Shown here in pieces: positions 1 to 7,793 of a DNA stretch of 16,196 nucleotides. This DNA is from Porphyromonas sp. (GTDB taxonomy: Bacteria; Bacteroidota; Bacteroidia; Bacteroidales; Porphyromonadaceae): contig JASBZJ010000017.1 of NCBI GenBank assembly GCA_029983495.1, forward strand, positions 1 through 16,196. Direction: 5' to 3'. The notes below the pieces were generated by a model, which saw only the letters and a program-made list of their open reading frames with translations, was not told where the DNA came from and ran no database searches. Position numbers and translations under genes: made by a program. Position 1 is the first letter of the stretch. Every line of letters starts with the position of its first letter.

Positions 1-101
1 ATGGTGCTACACACTTTGTTGAGTGTGGACCAGGTAAAGTTCTTCAAGGACTTATTGCAAAAATCTCTCCCGAGGTAACTGTAGAAAGCTTCAGCGAGTA
101 A
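1..101 (+). CDS. fabD: Malonyl-CoA:ACP transacylase, C-terminal fragment
   Basis: Partial gene entering from the left edge. The reading frame starts at base 3 and gives 32 codons before TAA at 99-101, followed at once by a second TAA. The visible residues include HFVECGPGKVLQGLIAKI, which matches the conserved C-terminal end of FabD, where a Gly-Pro-Gly-x-Val-Leu-x-Gly-Leu stretch is characteristic. FabD moves the malonyl group from CoA to acyl carrier protein in the cytoplasmic type II fatty acid synthesis pathway. The catalytic Ser and His lie outside the window, so function rests on this tail alone. The next gene, trxB, begins 49 bases downstream on the same strand, and no terminator is visible between them, so co-transcription is possible. 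Confidence 0.82.
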   Translation, partial: GATHFVECGPGKVLQGLIAKISPEVTVESFSE

Positions 102-150
102 TAACTTATTATAATAATACCCAAAAAAATATTGAGTAATATATATACGT

Positions 151-1098
151 ATGAGTACAACCGAACATGTTCGTTGCCTTATTCTTGGTGCTGGTCCAGC
201 TGGCTATACGGCTGCAATTTATACTTCGCGTGCAAACTTAAAGCCCGTACTGTACGAAGGTATGCAACCAGGTGGGCAACTTACAACTACTACCGACGTT
301 GAAAATTTCCCCGGTTATGAGCATGGAGTTACAGGTCCCGATATGATGCAACAGATTCGTAAGCAGGCATTACGTTTCAATGCCGACATTCGATCGGGAG
401 AAGCAACCGAAGTTGACCTTTCTAAAAAGCCATTTGTTGTATCTATTGATGGTGATAAAAAGGTTACATGCGATACGTTAATTGTTGCTACGGGTGCTAA
501 GGCAAAGTATTTAGGTTTACCTTGCGAAGATAAGTATGCTGGTATGGGAGTATCGGCATGTGCTACGTGCGATGGATTCTTTTACCGCAACAAGCGTGTT
601 GCGGTTGTTGGTGGTGGCGATACCGCTTGTGAGGAGGCTTTATACCTTGCTACAATTGCACAGAAGGTCTACCTTATCGTTCGCAAACCATTCCTTCGCG
701 CTTCTAAGGTGATGCAGGAACGGGTAATGAATAACGAAAAAATTGAAGTTCTTTTCGAACACAACACGCTGAACCTATTCGGCGATAATGGTGTGGAAGG
801 TGCTCATCTTGTTTATCGTAAAGGGGAACCCGATGAAAAGGAACTCGATATAGCCATCGACGGTTTCTTCTTGGCTATTGGGCATAAACCTAATACCGAC
901 TTCCTTAAAGGGCAACTAAAACTAAACGAAGTTGGTTATATTGTTACCGAGGGAAATACTTCCCTTACTAGTGTTGAGGGAGTTTTTGCTGCAGGCGATG
1001 TAGCTGACCCTCGCTACCGTCAGGCTGTAACAAGTGCAGGTTCTGGCTGTAAGGCCGCTCTCGATGCTGAAAAGTATCTTATGGAACATAACCTTTAG
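151..1098 (+). CDS. trxB: Thioredoxin-disulfide reductase
   Basis: A 315-residue cytoplasmic flavoprotein that uses NADPH to reduce thioredoxin; its length is normal for the low-molecular-weight bacterial family. The FAD-binding GAGPAG motif is at residues 13-18, the redox-active CATC pair is Cys137 and Cys140, the NADPH-domain GGGDTA motif is at 154-159, and the second FAD motif AGDV is at 281-284. The NADPH-phosphate loop reads VRKPFLRAS, where E. coli has HRRDSFRAS; the two flanking arginines are kept and the middle one is Lys. ATG 151 places the FAD motif at the usual distance from the N-terminus. No Shine-Dalgarno sequence precedes it, as is usual in Bacteroidota. It follows fabD and is closed by an intrinsic terminator. 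Identification is firm. Confidence 0.97.
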   Translation: MSTTEHVRCLILGAGPAGYTAAIYTSRANLKPVLYEGMQPGGQLTTTTDVENFPGYEHGVTGPDMMQQIRKQALRFNADIRSGEATEVDLSKKPFVVSIDGDKKVTCDTLIVATGAKAKYLGLPCEDKYAGMGVSACATCDGFFYRNKRVAVVGGGDTACEEALYLATIAQKVYLIVRKPFLRASKVMQERVMNNEKIEVLFEHNTLNLFGDNGVEGAHLVYRKGEPDEKELDIAIDGFFLAIGHKPNTDFLKGQLKLNEVGYIVTEGNTSLTSVEGVFAAGDVADPRYRQAVTSAGSGCKAALDAEKYLMEHNL

Positions 1099-1110
1099 TA
1101 TATAAATAAC

Positions 1111-1163
1111 AAATCCGCATCCTAACGATTTTTTATTTCGGGGGGGGATGCGGATTTTTTTTT
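1111..1163 (+). terminator. Rho-independent terminator after trxB
   Basis: A perfect 12-base-pair stem, AAATCCGCATCC at 1111-1122 with GGATGCGGATTT at 1146-1157, leads directly into a run of T ending at 1163. The loop is 23 bases and contains a run of eight G (1140-1147), so the CC at the top of the left arm can pair in more than one register. It starts 12 bases after the trxB stop and ends 14 bases before the next start codon, separating trxB from the operon that begins at 1178. Confidence 0.9.
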
Positions 1164-1177
1164 AGAATATTGATTTT

Positions 1178-1918
1178 ATGAAAACCTCTTTCTATTCCCT
1201 ATTATCAATCGTTATAGTAGCTGTTGCATTTGTGTTAGGCTTAGTTTGGGCTTCAACTAAACTTGTTCAAATACGCAGGACTGCCAAAGAAATATCGGTT
1301 ACTGGGCATGCTGAAGAAAACGTTACAAGCGATGTTGCTGTTTTTACTTCCAGCTTTTCAACGCCTACAACAAACGATATTAAGGGAGCCTATCAGAAAA
1401 TGGCTAACGACCGAAAAATTGTTGAAGAGTTCTTTAAACAGAAGGGAATCCCAGCTAATACTGTTTCGTTTGAAACCATTTCAATGCAAGAAAACACCGA
1501 ATATACAAAGGTTGATGGCGAGTACAAAACGGTAAAGCTTGGTTACATCCTTCGACAACCTATTCGAGTTGTTTCAAATAACGTCGACCTAGTTGATAAG
1601 GTTTCGCGTGAAATGGGAGAGTTGCTCGATAAGGGTGTTTTTATCGATTATACCAATCGGTCGTTTTACTACTCAAAATTGAAAGAAAAAAAGCTCGAGC
1701 TTTTACGCCGTGCAAGTGAAGATGCTCGTAGCAGGGCTGATGCTATTGCCAATGGTAGTAAATGTAAGGTTGGTAAGCTACAACGTTCGCAAATGGGGGG
1801 TTTCCAAATTTCAGGTTTATATGCGAACGAAGAATACTCGTGGGCGGGCAATTTTAATACTTCTGATAAGGAAAAAACCATTACAGTTACAGTAAAAAAT
1901 AGTTATGCTGTACATTAA
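1178..1918 (+). CDS. SIMPL domain (DUF541) protein, membrane-anchored
   Basis: A 246-residue protein of the SIMPL/DUF541 family, whose biochemical role is not established. An N-terminal hydrophobic segment (about residues 5-26) should anchor it in the inner membrane with the rest in the periplasm; an uncleaved anchor is likelier than a signal peptide because no clear cleavage site follows. The SIMPL region starts at about residue 38 with EISVTGHAEENVTSDVAVF, the typical opening of the family (a Val-x-Gly-x-Ala-x-x-x-Val stretch), and continues through a Lys/Arg-rich helix near 167-190 where the family has its conserved Ala-rich helix. It is the first gene after the trxB terminator and overlaps the next gene by 14 bases, so the two are probably translated together. 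No promoter was recognised. Family assignment is good; function is unknown. Confidence 0.85.
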   Translation: MKTSFYSLLSIVIVAVAFVLGLVWASTKLVQIRRTAKEISVTGHAEENVTSDVAVFTSSFSTPTTNDIKGAYQKMANDRKIVEEFFKQKGIPANTVSFETISMQENTEYTKVDGEYKTVKLGYILRQPIRVVSNNVDLVDKVSREMGELLDKGVFIDYTNRSFYYSKLKEKKLELLRRASEDARSRADAIANGSKCKVGKLQRSQMGGFQISGLYANEEYSWAGNFNTSDKEKTITVTVKNSYAVH

Positions 1919-3035
1919 ACGGGGTGTTTTAATCGTTTCTATTTTAATCGTTTCAGGGGTAGCTTTTTCCGCTTCCTCGCAAACCGAGGCTCCCGAAGTA
2001 TTATTAAAGAATTTAATTAATGAGGGGGAACTCGACAAAGCTGAGGCGTTAGCTGATAGGTTCGAAAATCCATCTGGTGATAATCTTCTCCTTTTACTTA
2101 GCGAACTCAAGCAACGCTTAGGTAACCCATTCGAAGCTCTTTCCTACCTCGAAAGGCTATCTAAAAAAGCACTCCTACCTCCCGAGGTGAAACTACAATG
2201 TATTAAAATGAACTTATTAACCTATCATTTTAATGAGGCGTATGAGTTAGCAACATCATTGGGGGAAAAGAGAAAAATAAAACCAGAATTTGTGGAGCAA
2301 GCAAAGCAACTATCTGAAATAGCGAAGCGTAATTTATTGTTTGCCGAAAATGGTCAGTTGTTAAGCGTTGTCGATAGCTTTGCTGTATCAAGTATTAACG
2401 ATTTAAGGCTCTCTTCAGGTTTGCCAAACGATGTTGGAGAGTTTACCCTAGGTGCATCAATTAAGGAATGGAATTATACAACGGCTTTAGGGTACGAATC
2501 ACTACAGCTCGTAACAGCTGCTGATGGCATTCCACACATTCAGTATCGACAATTATCCGATACTGGTGAGGTTATAGAAAACCGTATACTTACTGAATTA
2601 AGTATGCCAGGAGGAGAGTTTTTCCCGATTTTATTACAAGATGGTGAAACCATTATGTTCGCTTCGCCAGCTTATCCTATTGGTGCGTCTAACGGTTCTG
2701 ATAATAATTCTAACGTAAGCTTAACCTCATATTCGGATGGTTTAGGTAACTTCGATATCTATACTTCACGTAAAAATCCAGAAACGGGGCTATATACTAC
2801 ACCAACGTTGCTTGGTATGCCATTTAATTCACCCTTCGATGATCTTCTTTTGCTATATGATCATATTGCCGAAGTTGGTCTTCTAGTTTCGAATAGATTC
2901 GCACACGAAGGTCAGTTTAACTGTTATCTTTTCAAATTAACACAGCATCCTATACCATTGCCTACCAATGTATACGATGAAAAGAAAGTGTTTTTGATGT
3001 TACGACCTTGGCAATTATCGCAAAAATCATATTAA
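1905..3035 (+). CDS. Secreted TPR/PD40-like protein, C-terminus altered or truncated
   Basis: A 376-residue exported protein without an assigned function. Residues 1-25 form a signal peptide with Lys5-Arg6 and a hydrophobic core, with probable cleavage near AFSA-SSQ. Residues 28-145 are helical and resemble tetratricopeptide repeats (LDKAEALADRF, PFEALSYLERL, FNEAYELATSL). From about 230 there are WD40/PD40-like propeller blades: FPILLQDGETIMFAS (240-254), GNFDIYTSRKNPETG (281-295) and GMPFNSPFDD (304-313). Related Bacteroidota proteins, as I remember them, are longer (about 500 residues) and carry a helical region after the propeller. Here the last 14 residues, after Val362, look unlike that family, whereas another frame starting at 2996 reads DVTTLAIIAKI and stops at 3040. 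This suggests an indel in the T5 run at 2991-2995. It overlaps the SIMPL gene by 14 bases; the nucleoside phosphorylase starts 37 bases later. Confidence 0.7.
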   Translation: MLYIKRGVLIVSILIVSGVAFSASSQTEAPEVLLKNLINEGELDKAEALADRFENPSGDNLLLLLSELKQRLGNPFEALSYLERLSKKALLPPEVKLQCIKMNLLTYHFNEAYELATSLGEKRKIKPEFVEQAKQLSEIAKRNLLFAENGQLLSVVDSFAVSSINDLRLSSGLPNDVGEFTLGASIKEWNYTTALGYESLQLVTAADGIPHIQYRQLSDTGEVIENRILTELSMPGGEFFPILLQDGETIMFASPAYPIGASNGSDNNSNVSLTSYSDGLGNFDIYTSRKNPETGLYTTPTLLGMPFNSPFDDLLLLYDHIAEVGLLVSNRFAHEGQFNCYLFKLTQHPIPLPTNVYDEKKVFLMLRPWQLSQKSY

Positions 3036-3072
3036 CTTAGAACCAGAAAACAACATAAGCGCAATTGCATTT

Positions 3073-3954
3073 ATGGAAAAAAGAATTATACCTTCAAGCG
3101 AAATGATCATCAATAACGATGGTTCTATTTTTCATCTTCATATTCGCCCTGAGCAGTTAGCCGATAAGGTAGTTTTGTGTGGCGACCCTGCACGAGTTAA
3201 ACTTATTGCCGATAATTTTACCGATGTAGAATGTGATGTTCAAAGCCGTGAATTTCGTACAATAACAGGCTGGTATAAAGGGAAACGTATTACAGCACAA
3301 AGCCATGGCATAGGTTGCGATAATATCGAAATTGTTATCAACGAACTTGATATGCTTAAGAATTTCGATTTCGAGAAGCGTTGTGTTAAGGATGAATTTA
3401 CACAACTTACTTTGGTGCGTGTGGGTACATCAGGCGGGCTACAACCCGAAACACCCATTGGAACATTTGTTGCTGCAGAAAAGTCGATTGGCTTTGATGG
3501 GGTGCTTTTCTTCTATGCCAATACCGATGATGTTCGCGACTTGCCCTATGAACAGGAACTTTGCAAACAACTTAATTGGAAAATTGATGGATTAAAACCT
3601 TATGTGGTATCGGCTAACAAAGAGCTTATGGAGCAAATAGTTGGTCACGATGGTAAAATACTACGTGGTTGCACTATTGCGGCTAATGGATTTTATGGTC
3701 CACAAGGTAGAAAGCTTCGCTTACCCTTGGCCGATGAGGACTTAAACCAAAAGATTGAGAGCTTTAAGTTTGGTCATTATAAGATTACCAATTTTGAAAT
3801 GGAAAGCAGTGCATTAGCTGGTTTAGCCACATTGTTAGGTCATAAAGCAATGACCGTTTGTAGTATTATTGCTGGGCGACAAAACCTAAATATGAACACG
3901 AACTACATTGGCAGTATTGAATCGCTTATTGAGCTTGTGCTCGATAGAATATAA
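3073..3954 (+). CDS. Nucleoside phosphorylase, uridine phosphorylase type
   Basis: A 293-residue cytoplasmic enzyme of the PNP_UDP_1 (NP-I) family, which splits nucleosides with phosphate into base and ribose-1-phosphate for salvage. The phosphate-binding motif GDPARV is at 37-42 (Arg41 matches Arg30 of E. coli Udp). RVGTSGG at 116-122 supplies the second phosphate-binding Arg and Thr. EMESSA at 242-247 is the ribose-binding Met-Glu motif, and HGIG at 78-81 is also typical. It is longer than E. coli Udp (253 residues), partly because of an N-terminal extension of about 12 residues. The motifs favour uridine phosphorylase, but the base specificity cannot be settled from sequence, so I leave out a symbol. 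ATG 3073 is the only reasonable start, because a stop lies in frame at 2995. It is probably in the 1178-4264 operon. Confidence 0.88.
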   Translation: MEKRIIPSSEMIINNDGSIFHLHIRPEQLADKVVLCGDPARVKLIADNFTDVECDVQSREFRTITGWYKGKRITAQSHGIGCDNIEIVINELDMLKNFDFEKRCVKDEFTQLTLVRVGTSGGLQPETPIGTFVAAEKSIGFDGVLFFYANTDDVRDLPYEQELCKQLNWKIDGLKPYVVSANKELMEQIVGHDGKILRGCTIAANGFYGPQGRKLRLPLADEDLNQKIESFKFGHYKITNFEMESSALAGLATLLGHKAMTVCSIIAGRQNLNMNTNYIGSIESLIELVLDRI

Positions 3955-3988
3955 TATTTAGTATTAACCTTTTAACTCATGTAACAAG

Positions 3989-4264
3989 ATGATTTGGACA
4001 ATTATTTTATGGATCATTATCGGGTTTATTGTGGGGTGGCTTGCAAAACTCATTAGCCCCAATAAAATTTCCACTGGTTTTTGGGGAACCACACTACTCG
4101 GTATTGTTGGTTCGGTAGTTGGTGGTTGGCTAGGTAGCCTTATTAATGTAGGTGATGGTGCAGCTCCTGATAATTTCAACTTCTGGTCGATAATTATCGC
4201 CATTGTTGGAGGTATTGTTGTGCTATGGATATTGAGCCTTTTCGGTAAAACAAGAAAGAAGTAA
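3989..4264 (+). CDS. GlsB/YeaQ/YmgE family small membrane protein
   Basis: A 91-residue, highly hydrophobic protein of the transglycosylase-associated (GlsB/YeaQ/YmgE) family, usually described as stress-related; its exact activity is unknown. Three membrane segments are visible: about residues 3-21, 31-50 and 65-84. The family's glycine-rich pattern is clear: GFIVGWLAKLISP near the N-terminus, GFWGTTLLGIVGSVVGGWLG in the middle, and a basic tail GKTRKK. Length fits the family (80-95 residues). It starts 34 bases after the nucleoside phosphorylase and is followed by a strong terminator, so it is probably the last gene of the plus-strand operon. Its role in that operon is not evident. Confidence 0.88.
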   Translation: MIWTIILWIIIGFIVGWLAKLISPNKISTGFWGTTLLGIVGSVVGGWLGSLINVGDGAAPDNFNFWSIIIAIVGGIVVLWILSLFGKTRKK

Positions 4265-4321
4265 ATAAAATTGAAAGTACTATAATATAGGGTTCTTTAT
4301 TTACTAAGTAACTCACAATGT

Positions 4322-4355
4322 GCACCTAATAGTTTTGCTATTAGGTGCTTTTTTT
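4322..4355 (+). terminator. Rho-independent terminator after the glsB-like gene
   Basis: A perfect 11-base-pair stem, GCACCTAATAG at 4322-4332 with CTATTAGGTGC at 4338-4348, has a 5-base loop TTTTG and is followed by seven T (4349-4355). It lies 57 bases after the stop of the GlsB-like gene and should end the plus-strand operon. Confidence 0.93.
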
Positions 4356-4649
4356 GTTCAATTGGTTGGTATAGTCGTCTTTTTTTTTGTTTGTATTAGA
4401 TACTGCCCGAATTACAGATATTTCTTTAACTCGCTCTTGTATAAGGTCCATTTTTTTTCCTTGACTTTTTGTTTTTACTTACAATGTAAACCCTTTTGAA
4501 CCTTACACCCTTTTGGGGATATTATCCAGTATCTCGAATAGTGAAAGTAATGCCGATGGTATCTAGATGATGTATTATGCAAAGGTCTCCAGGGAGATAA
4601 TAAGTAAGGCTTGCCACCGTGCAAAGGTTTCATATATATTAAGAGCCTT

Positions 4650-4692
4650 TAGAAAAGAAATGGGGAAGGGTGCTATAAAGGCACCTTTCCCC
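4650..4692 (-). terminator. Rho-independent terminator after secDF
   Basis: Inverted repeat GGGGAAGGGTGC at 4662-4673 and GCACCTTTCCCC at 4681-4692, with a 7-base loop. Read on the minus strand, the 12-pair stem has one A-C mismatch and is followed by the T-rich ATTTCTTTTCT, which fits termination of secDF; its stop is 40 bases upstream. Read on the plus strand the stem pairs fully with one G-U, but no T run follows. The orientation is therefore inferred from the tail. Confidence 0.8.
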
Positions 4693-4731
4693 AACAATAA
4701 TTGTATATGAATAAGTTATTTAGAGTCTAAT

Positions 4732-7700
4732 TTACCTTTTGGGTTTCTTTTTATCGTTGTTCTTTGCTATGAGGTAAGCAACGGGTGATGCAACAAATAG
4801 CGTTGAGTATACACCGATGAACAACCCAAGTAGGATGGCAAAAGTAAAGCTACGCATCGAAGCTCCTCCAAGAATGAAGATTATGAACACTACTATTATG
4901 GTCGATATAGAAGTATTGAACGTACGTGCTAATGTACTATTAAGAGCATCGTTCATAACGGTATATCTATCACGGTCGGGGTAGAGTTTCATCGATTCAC
5001 GAACACGGTCAAATACAACCACAACGTCGTTTATGGAGTAACCAATTATTGCTAGTACTGCAGCAATAAAGTTCTGGTCGAGTTCCATTGTAAACGGCAT
5101 TATTTTCCATAACAGCAAGTAGAATGCAATTATTGACAACGTAGTTGATACAACCGCAGCAAAGGCACCGATTGAGTAGTGAATGTGACGGAATCGTATA
5201 AGGATGTATAATGCCATAAATACGAGAGCTACAATCACCGAAATAATAGCCTTGCGCGTAATATCTTTCGACATGGAAGCACTAACTTTTTGGCTACTTA
5301 CAATGCTTTGCGATAGGAAGGTATCCTTGCTTGGTGTATTTTTAAACAACTTACTTGTACTCGTGTACAGTAGGTCGTTTATTTGGTTTTCTGTTTCGTG
5401 GTCGTTCTTTTCAATAAGGTAGTTTGTTGCTATACGCACTTGTGTGCCATCAGTACCAATTGAAGTAAGGCTTACTTTTCCGTCGAAAGGCTCTTCGAGA
5501 GCGTGACGAACTTCCGTAATATTTACAGGCTGGTCAAACTGAACAATGTAATTGCGCCCTCCCGAGAATTCAATACCATAATTGAAGTTCCACGTAAAGT
5601 AAGCAATTATACCTAGAACAATAACACAGCTTGGTATAATGAGACCCATCTTCCAACGACCAAGGATGTTGAAGTTAGGGTTATTAAGGAAGTTTTTCGA
5701 TACTGCCGTTGTGTAGGTAACTTTGTTCATTTTACCCTTCTTATCGAGGGCTTCGGCAACGATACGTGTAAGGAATACTGCTGTAATGAACGATGCAACA
5801 AGACCAATAATAAGAGTTGTTGCGAAACCGCGAATTGGACCCGTACCGAAAGCGTAAAGTATGATACCCGTAATGATGGTTGTTAAGTTCGAGTCGAAAA
5901 TAGCACTAAAGGCATTGCCATAACCATCGTGAATGGCACGAGTTACCGATTTTCCTGCACGTAGTTCTTCCTTAATACGTTCGAATATTAGCACGTTGGC
6001 GTCAACAGCCATCCCTAGCGTTAGCACTAACCCAGCAATACCCGAAAGCGTTAGAACGCTGTGGAACGATGCAAGTATACCTAAGGTAAAGAAAGCATTA
6101 ACTACAAGTGCACCGTCGGCAATGAGACCAGGAATCCACCCATACATCATAATCATATAGACCATGAGCAGAATAATAGCAATAACAAATGATATTATAC
6201 CCGCACGGATAGAATCAGCACCGAGAGTAGGTCCAACAACGCTTTCTTGTTCAATTACTACACTAGCGTCCATTTTACCCGAGTTCAGTACATTGGCAAG
6301 GTCGACGGTTTGCTCTACAGTAAAGTTCCCCGATATTTCACTCCTACCACCCGTAATTTCGTTGTTAACGTTTGGAGCAGAGTATACAACGTTATCAAGA
6401 ACAATTGCTATGGCTCTACCAATATTATCCTTTGTAAGGCGTGCCCATGCACGGCTCCCCTCGTCGTTCATGGTCATGGTTACTACAGGACCACGGTTTC
6501 CAATACCATTTTGGTTAACCTCACTTTTACTACTTGTAACAACATCGCCTTTTAGATCGGGTTCTCCATTACGTGAGTAGCGAATAGCATAAAGTTCGTA
6601 ACGATCGGTTTCTTTATTTGTTGTGGGGTCTTTGATAGGGCTGTTACCCCAGAGAAGTCGTAAATCTTCGCGCATGAAGCCATTTTCATAGGCAACATCG
6701 AGTAAGCTATCAATTTGGTTCATGTCAGCAGCACGAGCAATTGCAACTACTGCCCCCGAGTTATACCCTGTTGGTGTTAGTAGGTCGAACAATACCCCAT
6801 GGGTATTATCTGTTTTTTGTTTAGTGGCCTTGGTATTCTGCTCGTTGGTTTCGCTGGCTTTTTCTGTATTTGTGGTGTCGGCTTCAGTTACCGTTTGGTT
6901 ATCCTTATTGGTTTGTTGGCTAACTTCAGCATTTTCCTGAGGTTCAGAGGGAACGTCAAGAGGCTCCTTCGCTGGAGTTGTTGATGCTGGTTTACCTGCC
7001 ATGGCTGTAAGCTTATCGTTTGCCATTTGCAAATCGGGTAATACTTCTTGCCCATTGTAGGTACGCCAAAACTGAAGGTTCGCACTCTTCGAAAGTAGGT
7101 CACGAACACGTTCGGGTTCTTTTACACCAGGTAGTTCAACAAGTATACGCCCCTGACCTTCAATTTTTTGGATGTTGGGAGCAACAACCCCGAAGCGGTC
7201 GATACGCGAACGTAAAACATTTATAGCAGCAGCCGAAGCACTGTTATACTTTTCTTTAAGGATTTTAATTACGTCAGCATCCGTTGTCCTTGCCGATATA
7301 TCTTCGCGAAGTGCACCATTACTGAACAATGTGGTAAGCTTACCATTAGGGGCGAGTGCGCGGTATTCGGCTACAAACTTATCGATAAAGTCGCCACTTG
7401 TATTCGAGTTTTCGGCATTTTTTAGGGCTTTATGAAAGTTGGGGTCATCGTTTCCTCCAGAAAGGTTTTTCAGTAAGTCAGCCGCATTTACACGGAGAAC
7501 TACGTTCATCCCCCCTTTTAAGTCGAGCCCTAAGCCTATTTGTTGCGTGCGAGCTTTTTTAAGTGTATTCCCGAACCAAACTTTTTCGTTTGCCATCGAG
7601 TCGAGATATGCTTTGCCTTCTTTCTCAGTCATCGATGCCGCCTTCTTATCGTAGTGATTTACTACTGGAGTAAACGAGAGATAGAAAAGACAGATAACTG

Positions 7701-7743
7701 CCAAAGCAATGGAAATAAAAATTACAAATCCTTTGTTTTGCAT
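4732..7743 (-). CDS. secDF: Protein translocase subunits SecD-SecF, fused
   Basis: A 1003-residue fusion of SecD and SecF, the inner-membrane partner of SecYEG that uses the proton gradient to pull exported proteins into the periplasm. The SecD part has a first membrane segment (about 6-25), the DLKGGMN motif at 74-80, a large periplasmic domain, five membrane segments (about 512-662) and GMAVDANVLIFERIKEE at 577-593 with the functional Asp581. The SecF part starts near 697 with a membrane segment, has GIEFSGG at 723-729, and five further segments including IGYSINDVVVVFDRVRE at 900-916. Single-chain SecDF is normal in Bacteroidota and also occurs in Bacillus. A low-complexity insert rich in Thr, Asn, Glu and Lys (about 250-314) interrupts the SecD periplasmic domain. 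It stands alone, with its own promoter-like element and terminator. Confidence 0.97.
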   Translation of the reverse strand: MQNKGFVIFISIALAVICLFYLSFTPVVNHYDKKAASMTEKEGKAYLDSMANEKVWFGNTLKKARTQQIGLGLDLKGGMNVVLRVNAADLLKNLSGGNDDPNFHKALKNAENSNTSGDFIDKFVAEYRALAPNGKLTTLFSNGALREDISARTTDADVIKILKEKYNSASAAAINVLRSRIDRFGVVAPNIQKIEGQGRILVELPGVKEPERVRDLLSKSANLQFWRTYNGQEVLPDLQMANDKLTAMAGKPASTTPAKEPLDVPSEPQENAEVSQQTNKDNQTVTEADTTNTEKASETNEQNTKATKQKTDNTHGVLFDLLTPTGYNSGAVVAIARAADMNQIDSLLDVAYENGFMREDLRLLWGNSPIKDPTTNKETDRYELYAIRYSRNGEPDLKGDVVTSSKSEVNQNGIGNRGPVVTMTMNDEGSRAWARLTKDNIGRAIAIVLDNVVYSAPNVNNEITGGRSEISGNFTVEQTVDLANVLNSGKMDASVVIEQESVVGPTLGADSIRAGIISFVIAIILLMVYMIMMYGWIPGLIADGALVVNAFFTLGILASFHSVLTLSGIAGLVLTLGMAVDANVLIFERIKEELRAGKSVTRAIHDGYGNAFSAIFDSNLTTIITGIILYAFGTGPIRGFATTLIIGLVASFITAVFLTRIVAEALDKKGKMNKVTYTTAVSKNFLNNPNFNILGRWKMGLIIPSCVIVLGIIAYFTWNFNYGIEFSGGRNYIVQFDQPVNITEVRHALEEPFDGKVSLTSIGTDGTQVRIATNYLIEKNDHETENQINDLLYTSTSKLFKNTPSKDTFLSQSIVSSQKVSASMSKDITRKAIISVIVALVFMALYILIRFRHIHYSIGAFAAVVSTTLSIIAFYLLLWKIMPFTMELDQNFIAAVLAIIGYSINDVVVVFDRVRESMKLYPDRDRYTVMNDALNSTLARTFNTSISTIIVVFIIFILGGASMRSFTFAILLGLFIGVYSTLFVASPVAYLIAKNNDKKKPKR

Positions 7744-7785
7744 CTGTATCGTAACCTAGTTATTGGTCTTTATATGTTCGTTTTG

Positions 7786-7793
7786 CAAAGGTA
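7786..7793 (-). promoter_or_regulatory. Bacteroidota-type -7 promoter element for secDF
   Basis: On the minus strand these bases read TACCTTTG, an exact match to the TAnnTTTG -7 element of the Bacteroidota primary sigma factor, and continue into CAAAA. It lies 42 bases upstream of the secDF ATG, which would give a leader of roughly 35 nucleotides. No convincing TTTG -33 element is seen at the usual distance; the nearest TTG (complement of 7808-7810) is too close. Strength and exact start site are inferred. Confidence 0.6.

Larger units (their letters stand above)
4265..4731. other. Convergent intergenic region
   Basis: These 467 bases lie between two converging transcription units. The region holds a plus-strand terminator (4322-4355) and a minus-strand hairpin (4662-4692). 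The 300 bases between them are AT-rich, with T8-T10 runs near 4380 and 4451. On the minus strand the octamer ACCTTTGC occurs twice (complements of 4579-4586 and 4621-4628). Each is one base away from the Bacteroidota -7 element TAnnTTTG, but neither has a visible -33 element. A 36-codon open frame on the minus strand (4451 down to 4341) is described under findings. I see no tRNA and no recognisable structured RNA. Confidence 0.6.

Noticed and set aside
2991..2997. Programmed ribosomal frameshift site in the T5 run of the TPR/PD40 gene
   Set aside because: The bases do not form a canonical X XXY YYZ slippery heptamer in the zero frame and no downstream structure is evident; an indel is simpler.
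6164..6580. Plus-strand open frame of 138 codons inside secDF
   Set aside because: Antisense to conserved SecD coding sequence; composition reflects the complementary strand.
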